Origin: Melioribacteraceae bacterium
GTDB lineage: Bacteria; Bacteroidota; Ignavibacteria; Ignavibacteriales; Melioribacteraceae
DNA: 5,720 nucleotides
Reading direction: 5' to 3'
NCBI GenBank assembly: GCA_026987055.1
Contig: JALSNL010000020.1
Span: forward strand, 1-5,720
A model generated the notes under the pieces. It had not been told where the DNA came from and did not search any database. It was given only the letters and a program-made list of their open reading frames with translations. The position numbers were made by a program, and so were the translations under genes. This document shows positions 1 through 5,294 of this stretch, in pieces (the stretch's first letter is position 1; every line of letters begins with the position of its first letter).

Positions 1-509
1 TCCCTAGTGTTTTTCAGCATAAATCTTTTTAACGGAACCATACCTTTTTCATAAGCTTCTTCCGCAGTTATTTTTTTTGCCATGTAGGGTTTTAAGGCTA
101 CTTCATTAAATTTATTCCATGTTGGGGTCATAATAAAAAGTGTTACAAAAAGAGCAACACCTGCCAGCAATTGATTTGGCGGCATTTGCATTGTACCAAG
201 TGCGGTTTTAAGAAAATGAAAAACAATTATTATTCTTAGATACGAAGTTGTCATAATAATAATTGACGGAGCTAACGACAAAACGGTTAGTAACAATAAA
301 AGTTGTAAAGTTACGGAAATATCACCTTGGTTCCGGTCATTGGTAATACTGATTCCTAAATTTTGCAATGGTAACGTATTTTTTGTTATTTGTGTTGTTT
401 TCTGATTTCCGTTTTGGTTAGGTATCTTTTTCTTTATTTGAGCCGATATATCTGTTGAGAATATGTTAAGGACAAATAAAGCAATTAGTATGTACTTAAC
501 ATTTTTCAT
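1..509 (-). CDS. fliP: Flagellar export gate protein FliP, N-terminal part (runs off the left edge)
   Basis: FliP is a core membrane subunit of the flagellar type III export gate (FliPQR), through which rod, hook and filament proteins are secreted. 169 codons are visible. Residues 1-23 look like a cleavable signal peptide (basic start, hydrophobic core, ISA then Q), as known for FliP. A polar linker rich in N, Q and K covers about 24-63. The family core then follows: a hydrophobic segment at about 64-85, the motif TSYLRIIIVFHFLKTALGT (77-95) matching the FliP 'TSFTRIIIV..LR.ALGT' signature, PPNQ at 100-103, and a second hydrophobic segment ALFVTLFIMTP (109-119). The window ends at MLKNTR, matching the family's FMLRQTR. 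The ATG is chosen because its first bases overlap the fliO stop by 4 (ATGA), and because it gives the signal peptide. No clear Shine-Dalgarno is present, so it probably depends on coupling to fliO. Confidence 0.97.
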   Translation of the reverse strand, partial: MKNVKYILIALFVLNIFSTDISAQIKKKIPNQNGNQKTTQITKNTLPLQNLGISITNDRNQGDISVTLQLLLLLTVLSLAPSIIIMTTSYLRIIIVFHFLKTALGTMQMPPNQLLAGVALFVTLFIMTPTWNKFNEVALKPYMAKKITAEEAYEKGMVPLKRFMLKNTR

Positions 510-847
510 TTGAAACCCATATTCTTTTTTAACAAATGTAAAAAATTAGGTTTTACATTATTATTTTCTTTATTAATATTTTCCAGTTCATATTCTTCAA
601 TTTTATCAATCAGATTAAGAGATTGTTCCGAAACGCCAAGTAAGTAAACAGAATTATTAAAGCGTATGACAGATACAAATTTTTTAGGCAAAATAGTTTG
701 CGTTGAAAGGACTTGTATTGTTGCAGATGAGTTTCCATTTTTTCCGTATGAATAAAAATACTTTTTTACTAAGTAAAGAATACCATACATTATTCCCATC
801 ATTACAAAAAGGATTAAAAATATTTTTAATATATCCCAAGTATTCAC
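506..847 (-). CDS. fliO: Flagellar biosynthesis protein FliO
   Basis: FliO is a small inner-membrane protein that helps assemble the FliP ring of the export gate. The predicted protein has 113 aa. One transmembrane helix lies at about residues 6-27, followed by a basic KK.YFYSYGK stretch and then a small cytoplasmic domain at about 42-84 with the family pattern: IQVLSTQTILPKK, then VSVIRFNNSVYLLGVSEQ (hydrophobic strand, 'LLGVS' signature). The tail from about 85 is polar, rich in N, K and E. The start codon is GTG, sharing its first base with the last base of the fliN TAG stop (TAGTG). No nearby ATG gives a better start, and the upstream Shine-Dalgarno is poor, so termination-reinitiation is likely. 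Position between fliN and fliP supports the call, as sequence conservation in FliO is generally low. Confidence 0.9.
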   Translation of the reverse strand: MNTWDILKIFLILFVMMGIMYGILYLVKKYFYSYGKNGNSSATIQVLSTQTILPKKFVSVIRFNNSVYLLGVSEQSLNLIDKIEEYELENINKENNNVKPNFLHLLKKNMGFK

Positions 848-1338
848 TATTTTAATCCCGATATTCTTTCACTAGTTTCAAGTAAATTAGTAATTCTTAT
901 TCCAAAGTGTTTATCAATAACAACAACTTCACCTTCGGCAATTTTTTTATTATTAACAAAAACATCTACCGGTTCGCTGGCAAGTTTTTCCAGCTCGATA
1001 ACATAACCGCGTTCAAGTTCTAAAATATCTTTAATCTGCATTTTAGTTCTACCCATTTCTATATAAACATTTAATTGCAGATCTTTTAAAAATTCAAGTT
1101 TATCATCGCCCCAAAGACCTTTTTTTACCGAAGCATCAAATTGAGGGAAATCTGCAACACTTGCATTTATACTTGAATCATCATCTTGTTCAAGCCCTTG
1201 GTCGCCTTCCAACATTGCCAGCATTGCTGCTTCAGCTTCTTCTTCGCTTATATCAACGTGTTGTTCTTCGGCAACTTCCGTATTTTCTTCATTTGCTTTT
1301 AGCTCGTCTGCTTTATCTTCAACTTTCTTTTTAGCCAT
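847..1338 (-). CDS. fliN: Flagellar motor switch protein FliN
   Basis: FliN forms the lower part of the C-ring with FliM, taking part in switching and in docking of export cargo. The protein is 163 aa from the ATG at 1338. Residues 1 to about 70 are a low-complexity acidic region rich in E, D and A. The SpoA (surface presentation of antigens) domain covers about 80-159, with the characteristic LEKLASEPVDVFVNNKK (116-132), then EGEVVVIDKHFGIRIT. No CheC-like phosphatase domain is present, so this is FliN rather than FliY. The frame is open further back to a TTG at 1359, but the ATG at 1338 is preferred: it lies one base after the fliM stop and has AAAAAGGG 10 bases upstream, whereas the TTG would overlap that sequence. 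The stop codon overlaps the fliO start by one base. Confidence 0.95.
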   Translation of the reverse strand: MAKKKVEDKADELKANEENTEVAEEQHVDISEEEAEAAMLAMLEGDQGLEQDDDSSINASVADFPQFDASVKKGLWGDDKLEFLKDLQLNVYIEMGRTKMQIKDILELERGYVIELEKLASEPVDVFVNNKKIAEGEVVVIDKHFGIRITNLLETSERISGLK

Positions 1339-1339
1339 T

Positions 1340-2326
1340 TTAAATTTTCCCTTTTTCAACTCTTTTTGTAATTTTTACAGCTTTATGGTTATTAACTACT
1401 CCTGTAATTCCATTATATAAATGTTTTTTCTCCACGCTAATTTTTACTTCTTCTCCTATTACATTTTGTAATGTTATAACATCCCCTTTTTTTAATTTCA
1501 ATAATTGCTGAAATGATATTGATGATTTTCCAAATTCTACGGATACAGTTAAGTAAGTATTTTTTAAGTGGTTTGTAAGAATATTTTTTGCGGTTGTTCC
1601 TTGATATTTAATTGGACGTATTGATGATAAATTTTGGTTTGATAGCTTTGATAGTATTGCATCAAAAGCATAGGTTGCAAAACATAAATTCATCATGTAA
1701 GAATCATCACCAATAGTTACTTCAAAACCAATTAAAAGAACACTTTCACTTTGTGAAGTAATTTGAACAAAATCCACATCCGCTTCAAATTTATCCAACT
1801 GAAATGTATAATCACCTATAATCTGCCATGATTTACTTAAATCGCGCATTATTATTTCAACAACACTTTGTAAAACTTTTTGTTCTATAGGGGTAATTAC
1901 TTGTGAACTTTTAGAACCTTTTCCGTTTCCACCTAAAAGTCTATCCACTAATGTCAAAGCAAATTCCGGACTAAATTCCAGTATTCCTTTAATGTCGGTT
2001 TTCTTAATATCAAAAGTAAATAAGCATGCAGGATTAGAAACCGATAAAACATATTCGGAATAATAAATTTGATCGACCGATGTTACACTTATATTAACAA
2101 TAGATTGCAGTTTACTCATCATGTAAGAACTAAACATTTCCGCAAAGTTTTCGCTTAGGTTACTTAATGTTCTCAGCTGATTTTTAGAAATCCGGTTAGG
2201 CAACCTGAAATCAAAAGGTACAATTTCTTTTTCCTTATGCTTATCAAGTATTTCCGTAGGATCAACTGTAGAGCTTCCGGTATTAAGTAGCGCATCTATT
2301 TCCGATTGTGATAATACTTCTGCCAT
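1340..2326 (-). CDS. fliM: Flagellar motor switch protein FliM
   Basis: FliM is the C-ring subunit that binds phosphorylated CheY and switches rotation; it links FliG to FliN. At 328 aa it has the usual family length. The N-terminal CheY-binding peptide is intact: LSQSEIDALL at residues 5-14. FDFRLPNRISKNQLRTL (38-54) is the typical start of the middle domain. LVDRLLGGNGKGS (126-138) carries the conserved GGxG loop at 132-135. A C-terminal SpoA domain covers about 250-325 (VSVEFGKSSISFQQLLKLKKGDVI and following residues). The ATG is one base after the fliL stop and no other start would preserve the CheY-binding peptide. The ribosome-binding site is very weak, so translation probably depends on fliL. 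An intact CheY-binding motif implies that the motor is under chemotaxis control. Confidence 0.97.
   Translation of the reverse strand: MAEVLSQSEIDALLNTGSSTVDPTEILDKHKEKEIVPFDFRLPNRISKNQLRTLSNLSENFAEMFSSYMMSKLQSIVNISVTSVDQIYYSEYVLSVSNPACLFTFDIKKTDIKGILEFSPEFALTLVDRLLGGNGKGSKSSQVITPIEQKVLQSVVEIIMRDLSKSWQIIGDYTFQLDKFEADVDFVQITSQSESVLLIGFEVTIGDDSYMMNLCFATYAFDAILSKLSNQNLSSIRPIKYQGTTAKNILTNHLKNTYLTVSVEFGKSSISFQQLLKLKKGDVITLQNVIGEEVKISVEKKHLYNGITGVVNNHKAVKITKRVEKGKI
1349..1356 (-). promoter_or_regulatory. Shine-Dalgarno that decides the fliN start
   Basis: AAAAAGGG within the last codons of fliM, 10 bases ahead of the ATG at 1338. It supports that ATG over the in-frame TTG at 1357-1359, which lies just upstream of this element and would have no comparable site. 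Confidence 0.55.
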
Positions 2327-2327
2327 A

Positions 2328-2882
2328 TTAGTTCAACACATATTTACTGAAATAAACTTTTTTAATTTTTGGTTTTGGCATTGCTTCACGTACTTTGTGA
2401 AATATTTCCGATTTTAGTGAATCTTTTAATTCTCTTTGATTTAGTTCTGCCAAAGTTTTAGTTGACATTGTTCCAAGAATAACATCTTTCAGAATAACTT
2501 CATTTTCTTCTATTTTTTTAAAATTTTCTTCTCCATTAACTGCAAAACCTACAGAGAGCAATAATAATCTTTGACCATTTGTTCCGGCCGGATTTATAAT
2601 TAAATCCTTAATAGTAAATATTTTTTGTTCTCCTTCTTCTTCTTCGCTTTCTTCTTCTTCGGAAGCTACTTCTTCTTGGTCGCCGTGCTTATTTAATCCG
2701 GGAGGTGCAGGCACTGTTTTAACTAAAAAATTTGCTGTTATAAAATAAACTAAAACTAATTGCACAATAAAAAGAGGTAGTCCTATAAGAAAAACTTTAG
2801 CATTCAAACCTTTTTTTTCGGTTTTTTCAACTTTCTCTTCTTTTTTAGGGGCTGCTTTTTTAGCCGCTTCTTTCTTTGCCAT
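2328..2882 (-). CDS. fliL: Flagellar basal body-associated protein FliL
   Basis: FliL is a single-pass inner-membrane protein that surrounds the stator units and supports torque generation. The protein is 184 aa. Residues 1-28 are cytoplasmic and very rich in K, A and E. One transmembrane helix lies at about 29-52. A periplasmic linker (55-86) holds a proline-rich start and a strongly acidic run at 69-84. The conserved FliL domain covers about 87-184: FTIKDLIINPAGTNGQRLLLLSVGF-type start, a central charged helix, and the ending KKVYFSKYVLN, which matches the family's 'VYFT.FV.Q' end. The ATG has a good Shine-Dalgarno (AAAGGAAG, 6-base spacing). It is the first gene of the tightly packed fliL-fliM-fliN-fliO-fliP block and follows a 265-base gap, so a promoter may lie just upstream. 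The coding triplets for the acidic run are repetitive (GAA/GAG). Confidence 0.95.
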   Translation of the reverse strand: MAKKEAAKKAAPKKEEKVEKTEKKGLNAKVFLIGLPLFIVQLVLVYFITANFLVKTVPAPPGLNKHGDQEEVASEEEESEEEEGEQKIFTIKDLIINPAGTNGQRLLLLSVGFAVNGEENFKKIEENEVILKDVILGTMSTKTLAELNQRELKDSLKSEIFHKVREAMPKPKIKKVYFSKYVLN

Positions 2883-2888
2883 ATTATT

Positions 2889-2896
2889 CTTCCTTT
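2889..2896 (-). promoter_or_regulatory. Shine-Dalgarno of fliL
   Basis: AAAGGAAG six bases ahead of the fliL ATG. It is one of the few good ribosome-binding sites in the window, consistent with fliL being the first gene of its block rather than a coupled one. Confidence 0.6.
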
Positions 2897-2917
2897 AAGT
2901 ATTTATTTAATACTAAT

Positions 2918-2932
2918 TCAATTGGTATGCCA
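2918..2932 (-). promoter_or_regulatory. Possible sigma-54-type promoter ahead of fliL
   Basis: Read on the minus strand, TGGCATACCAATTGA fits the sigma-54 layout TGGCAC-N5-TTGC with exact spacing, except that the final C of the -12 element is A (and the last C of the -24 hexamer is T). It would place a transcript start about 24 bases before the fliL ATG, leaving the Shine-Dalgarno on the message. Sigma-54 control of flagellar genes is common in several phyla. The -12 GC dinucleotide is usually nearly invariant, so the mismatch is a serious weakness. Confidence 0.22.
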
Positions 2933-2938
2933 CAATTG
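2919..2938. repeat. Paired CAATTG palindromes, operator-like
   Basis: CAATTG occurs at 2919-2924 and again at 2933-2938, separated by 8 bases, giving a 20-base two-fold arrangement about 37 bases ahead of fliL. It could be a binding site for a dimeric regulator, or chance in AT-rich DNA. It overlaps the sigma-54-like element. Confidence 0.3.
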
Positions 2939-2962
2939 TTTTTAAAGAAAATTAGGAATTAA

Positions 2963-2990
2963 ATCTTATTGTGCAGTTTTTTAATGTTAA
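2963..2990 (-). promoter_or_regulatory. Possible sigma-70-type promoter ahead of fliL
   Basis: On the minus strand TTAACA (2990-2985) and TAAGAT (2968-2963) are separated by 16 bases: five of six matches to the -35 and four of six to the -10 consensus. Transcription would begin near 2956, giving a leader of about 74 bases that contains the paired CAATTG sites. Such matches are frequent in AT-rich DNA, so this is only a candidate. If the organism is a Bacteroidota its housekeeping promoters may look different. Confidence 0.2.
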
Positions 2991-3030
2991 CAAATTGGCA
3001 TCATTGTATAATATTAGCCACTTGTTTGAA

Positions 3031-3057
3031 AATATTCTATATTGTTCTTAGAATATT
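3031..3057. repeat. AT-rich inverted repeat in the flgE-fliL gap
   Basis: A perfect 9-bp inverted repeat, AATATTCTA at 3031-3039 and TAGAATATT at 3049-3057, with a 9-base loop. On the minus-strand transcript only two further U residues follow the stem, so it would make a weak terminator at best. It may be a protein-binding site or an RNA stability element. The match itself is directly visible; the role is not known. Confidence 0.45.
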
Positions 3058-3092
3058 ATGAGAATTGAGTAGATTTCCGAAGTTTTTTAATC

Positions 3093-3125
3093 ACTCTCAT
3101 CCCAATTAAAAACCGGGATGAGAGT
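3093..3125 (-). terminator. Strong hairpin just downstream of flgE (terminator-like, without U-tract)
   Basis: A perfect 11-bp stem, ACTCTCATCCC at 3093-3103 with GGGATGAGAGT at 3115-3125, and an 11-base loop. It begins 22 bases after the flgE stop, the usual place for a terminator or a 3' stabilising hairpin. On the flgE strand the stem is followed by GATTAAAAAACTTC rather than a T-run, so it is not a classical intrinsic terminator. It could pause or partly stop transcription, or protect the flgE message from 3' exonucleases. No plus-strand gene converges on it. Confidence 0.5.
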
Positions 3126-3147
3126 TAGTATTTAATTTACCGGTTTA

Positions 3148-4797
3148 CTATCTAACCAAATTGGTAATTTCTTGAAGTAATGTATCAGAAACAGTAATAA
3201 CTCTGGAATTTGCTTGGAAACCACGCTGCGAAACAATCATTCTAGTAAATTCTTCGGAAAGATCAACATTTGATTGTTCCAAAGCACCGGATTGAATTGT
3301 AGTGTTACTTGATTCACCAGGTTCGCTGATATATGGTTCACCTGCATTTGCAGAAATTCTAAACATATTTTCACCAACACTTGCCAAAGCATTTCTATTA
3401 GGAAATGTTGATACAAGAATTTGAGCTAATTTTCTGGATTTTCCGTTGGTAAAAACTCCTTCTATGTATCCATACTGATCAATACTAATATTTGTCAATG
3501 ATGCTGCTGCCGATCCATTTTGCGTAAGTGCCGAAACAACAGCACTGGATGATGTTTGTGTTATTCCGCTGAACTCTTCGCCCAAATTTAAAACTATATC
3601 TTGTTGAGCTGCACCACTTAAAGGTCTAAAAGTAATTTCAGGCGGATTAGGTGAAATTGAGGCAATTGATCCGTCGGTATTAAATGTTATACTTCCTGAA
3701 TTACCACTTAAATCACCGCTATCTGCCGGAACATCTGCCACCCAAGTCCAACTATTATCATCAACTTTGGTAAATTTTAACGACATTGTATGTGCATTAC
3801 CTAATGAATCGAATATTGAAACTGTTCCGGTTACTAAAGTTGCATCTCTATTTGTATCTACAGAAGAGCTGATTGTATTAGTACCTCTTTGTTTTACTCC
3901 ACTTGGATCATAATCAAATTTAATACCAAGTGTGGTATCTGTTATATTAATTTTCTGCGGCGGATTATTTCCATCCAAAGATAACATTTTACCATCGGGA
4001 TCTGCCGAATCGAAAATAGCTTCGATAGTTGTTGGACCTATTGGGTTTGCCAGCGGATTCCCATCTTTATCAACCAATTCATAAGTTAAATTATATTTAT
4101 CCGTATCGGTTTTTTCATAAGTTGTTTTAAATGTATATTCATTTCCGAGCTCGTCGTAAATTGTATTGGATTCTTCTACTTTATCTCCCACTGCCATTGT
4201 ACCGTTTATATTCCCACTTTGTACGTAATTTTCGGATCTTGTTAATGGAAGAGTACTATCCAAGTTACCACCCCAAGCAATTTTTGTTGTTGCTACGGCA
4301 GGTAAACGTAAATTAGAATCAATTTTAATATTTTCAAGGTTATTTCCGGGTGGAATTGTACCATCCTCTGTGGAAACCTTACCTTGAACTATTGCACCGT
4401 TCTGAGGATTAACTAATTGTCCTTTCGCATCAAATATAAATGCTCCGGCTCTTGAATAAAACGTTTCTCCGTTCTTTTTGAGAACAAATAGTCCGTCTCC
4501 TTGCAAAGCTAAATCTGTTGTAATACCGGTTCTTTCAAATGTACCTTGGTTCCAATTTCTATCTACCGAATTAAGCTTCATACCTAATCCTACTTGAAAT
4601 GTGTTTGTTCCACCGGCTGTGTCTGTCGGGTTTGTTCCATAGCGGACAAATTGGTTGAAAGTATCACTAAATGTAACTCTACTGCCTTTGTAGCCAATTG
4701 AGTTAACGTTAGCAATATTGTTACCAATAACGTCTAACATAGACTGATGATTACGAATTCCGGAAACCCCGGAAAACAAGGAATTAATAAGAGACAT
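3148..4797 (-). CDS. flgE: Flagellar hook protein FlgE
   Basis: FlgE polymerises outside the cell into the hook, the flexible joint between rod and filament. The predicted protein has 549 aa, against roughly 400 in E. coli. Residues 1-50 are the rod/hook N-terminal signature: SGVSGIRNHQSMLDVIGNNIANVNSIGYK without an export signal peptide, as expected for a type III substrate. A D1-like hook segment (about 65-190) includes the DLALQGDGLFVLKKNG strand pair. The middle holds two similar modules, starting near 207 (IYDELGNEYTF) and 321 (IFDSLGNAHTM), the second of which resembles the FlgE D2 domain. The C-terminal helix (about 503-549, GALEQSNVDLSEEFTRMIVSQRGFQANSRVI and following) is the family's hallmark. 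The start has an excellent Shine-Dalgarno, and the gene is bracketed by structured gaps, suggesting separate and strong expression, as a structural protein would need. Confidence 0.97.
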   Translation of the reverse strand: MSLINSLFSGVSGIRNHQSMLDVIGNNIANVNSIGYKGSRVTFSDTFNQFVRYGTNPTDTAGGTNTFQVGLGMKLNSVDRNWNQGTFERTGITTDLALQGDGLFVLKKNGETFYSRAGAFIFDAKGQLVNPQNGAIVQGKVSTEDGTIPPGNNLENIKIDSNLRLPAVATTKIAWGGNLDSTLPLTRSENYVQSGNINGTMAVGDKVEESNTIYDELGNEYTFKTTYEKTDTDKYNLTYELVDKDGNPLANPIGPTTIEAIFDSADPDGKMLSLDGNNPPQKINITDTTLGIKFDYDPSGVKQRGTNTISSSVDTNRDATLVTGTVSIFDSLGNAHTMSLKFTKVDDNSWTWVADVPADSGDLSGNSGSITFNTDGSIASISPNPPEITFRPLSGAAQQDIVLNLGEEFSGITQTSSSAVVSALTQNGSAAASLTNISIDQYGYIEGVFTNGKSRKLAQILVSTFPNRNALASVGENMFRISANAGEPYISEPGESSNTTIQSGALEQSNVDLSEEFTRMIVSQRGFQANSRVITVSDTLLQEITNLVR

Positions 4798-4800
4798 GTA

Positions 4801-4808
4801 ACCTCCTT
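4801..4808 (-). promoter_or_regulatory. Near-perfect Shine-Dalgarno of flgE
   Basis: AAGGAGGT followed by only three bases (TAC) and then the flgE ATG. It is by far the strongest ribosome-binding site in the window, although closer to the start than usual. No other in-frame ATG occurs until codon 20, inside the conserved N-terminal helix, so the start is secure. Confidence 0.8.
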
Positions 4809-4830
4809 AGGATTATGTTTTTCAAATGTT

Positions 4831-4858
4831 GATTCAACGTCAATCGGTCGGTTGAATC
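4831..4858 (-). repeat. Inverted repeat in the flgE leader (start-proximal)
   Basis: A perfect 8-bp inverted repeat: on the minus strand GATTCAAC (4858-4851), a 12-base loop, and GTTGAATC (4838-4831). It lies 33 bases ahead of the flgE ATG and leaves the Shine-Dalgarno free. The arm GTTGAATC continues as GTTGAATCAAC, itself a small palindrome. It could be an RNA hairpin or a protein-binding site. Confidence 0.5.
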
Positions 4859-4859
4859 C

Positions 4860-4883
4860 GGGCGTCCTTTGAAGGTCCCGCCC
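4860..4883 (-). repeat. GC-rich hairpin in the flgE leader (start-distal)
   Basis: On the minus strand GGGCG (4883-4879) pairs with CGCCC (4864-4860). Inside, CCTT can pair with AAGG, giving a two-tier stem with a small asymmetric internal loop. It stands out as GC-rich in an AT-rich region and lies 22 bases after the stop of the upstream gene. No U-tract follows, so it is not a standard terminator. Confidence 0.45.
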
Positions 4884-4905
4884 ATTGTTAGTTATTTAAT
4901 TTTTT

Positions 4906-5283
4906 CTATGTTGCAAAAACAACGCTATCAATATTCGTAAAAACATTTTCGGAGCTTTTGTTTACATCTAAAGCCGTTATAACGGTTTTGTTTGGTATAT
5001 TAACAATAAAAGCCGTATTATTTAACATTACCAATGAATCTTTGGCTCCTTTTGCTTCCGCTTTATCTACAGCGTTTTGCAATTTATTCATATCTGTTTC
5101 TGTTAACTTTAGTTCTCTGGATTCTATTCTTTTATTTGCATGATTTGAAAATTTTAATTTTTCAATTTCTTTTTTGAATAGAGATTCAAAAGAACTTTGT
5201 CCCTTTGAAAGTTTATTAACCGGATGTTCAGGCTTTGCTATCGGAACAAAAGGGACATTGATTCCATTTATTACATTAGCCAT
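4906..5283 (-). CDS. Conserved flagellar operon protein of unknown role (TIGR02530 / putative flagellar family)
   Basis: A 125-aa soluble protein with no signal peptide or membrane segment. I recognise it as the small 'flagellar operon protein' family usually found beside flgD and flgE; the exact job is not established, and a role tied to hook assembly is only implied by position. Visible marks: a variable N-terminus with SFESLFKKEI (31-40), then FSNHANKRIESR (45-56), a helical stretch with KLQNAVDKAEAKGAKDSLVM (67-86), then NIPNKTVITALD (95-106) and the ending VFTNIDSVV (114-122). These fit the family pattern 'FS.HA..R...R ... AV.KA..KGAK.SL ... N.TVITA ... FTNID'. The ATG lies 11 bases after the flgD stop, with AGGA nine bases upstream. 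The full length is typical, with no sign of damage. Confidence 0.85.
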   Translation of the reverse strand: MANVINGINVPFVPIAKPEHPVNKLSKGQSSFESLFKKEIEKLKFSNHANKRIESRELKLTETDMNKLQNAVDKAEAKGAKDSLVMLNNTAFIVNIPNKTVITALDVNKSSENVFTNIDSVVFAT

Positions 5284-5294
5284 TTTCTTTTATC

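Noticed and set aside
1339..1359. FliN start at TTG 1359, adding seven residues
   Set aside because: The ATG at 1338 has a well-placed Shine-Dalgarno and sits one base after the fliM stop; the TTG lies just upstream of that site and would overlap fliM by 20 bases.
4812..4846. Sigma-70 promoter TTGACG / CATAAT ahead of flgE
   Set aside because: The spacer is 20 bases, and transcription would start at or inside the Shine-Dalgarno, leaving no usable leader.
4840..4880. Sigma-28 promoter ahead of flgE (ACCGATTG as a GCCGATAA-like -10)
   Set aside because: The -10 match is poor and the nearest TAAA-like box is 19 bases away instead of about 15.
4809..4905. c-di-GMP class II riboswitch in the flgE leader, because of the stretch CAACCGACCG
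   Set aside because: From memory this stretch recalls the 3' part of that aptamer, and flagellar genes are plausible targets, but the other conserved parts of the core are not visible and the space is short. The match is probably chance; a covariance-model search would decide.
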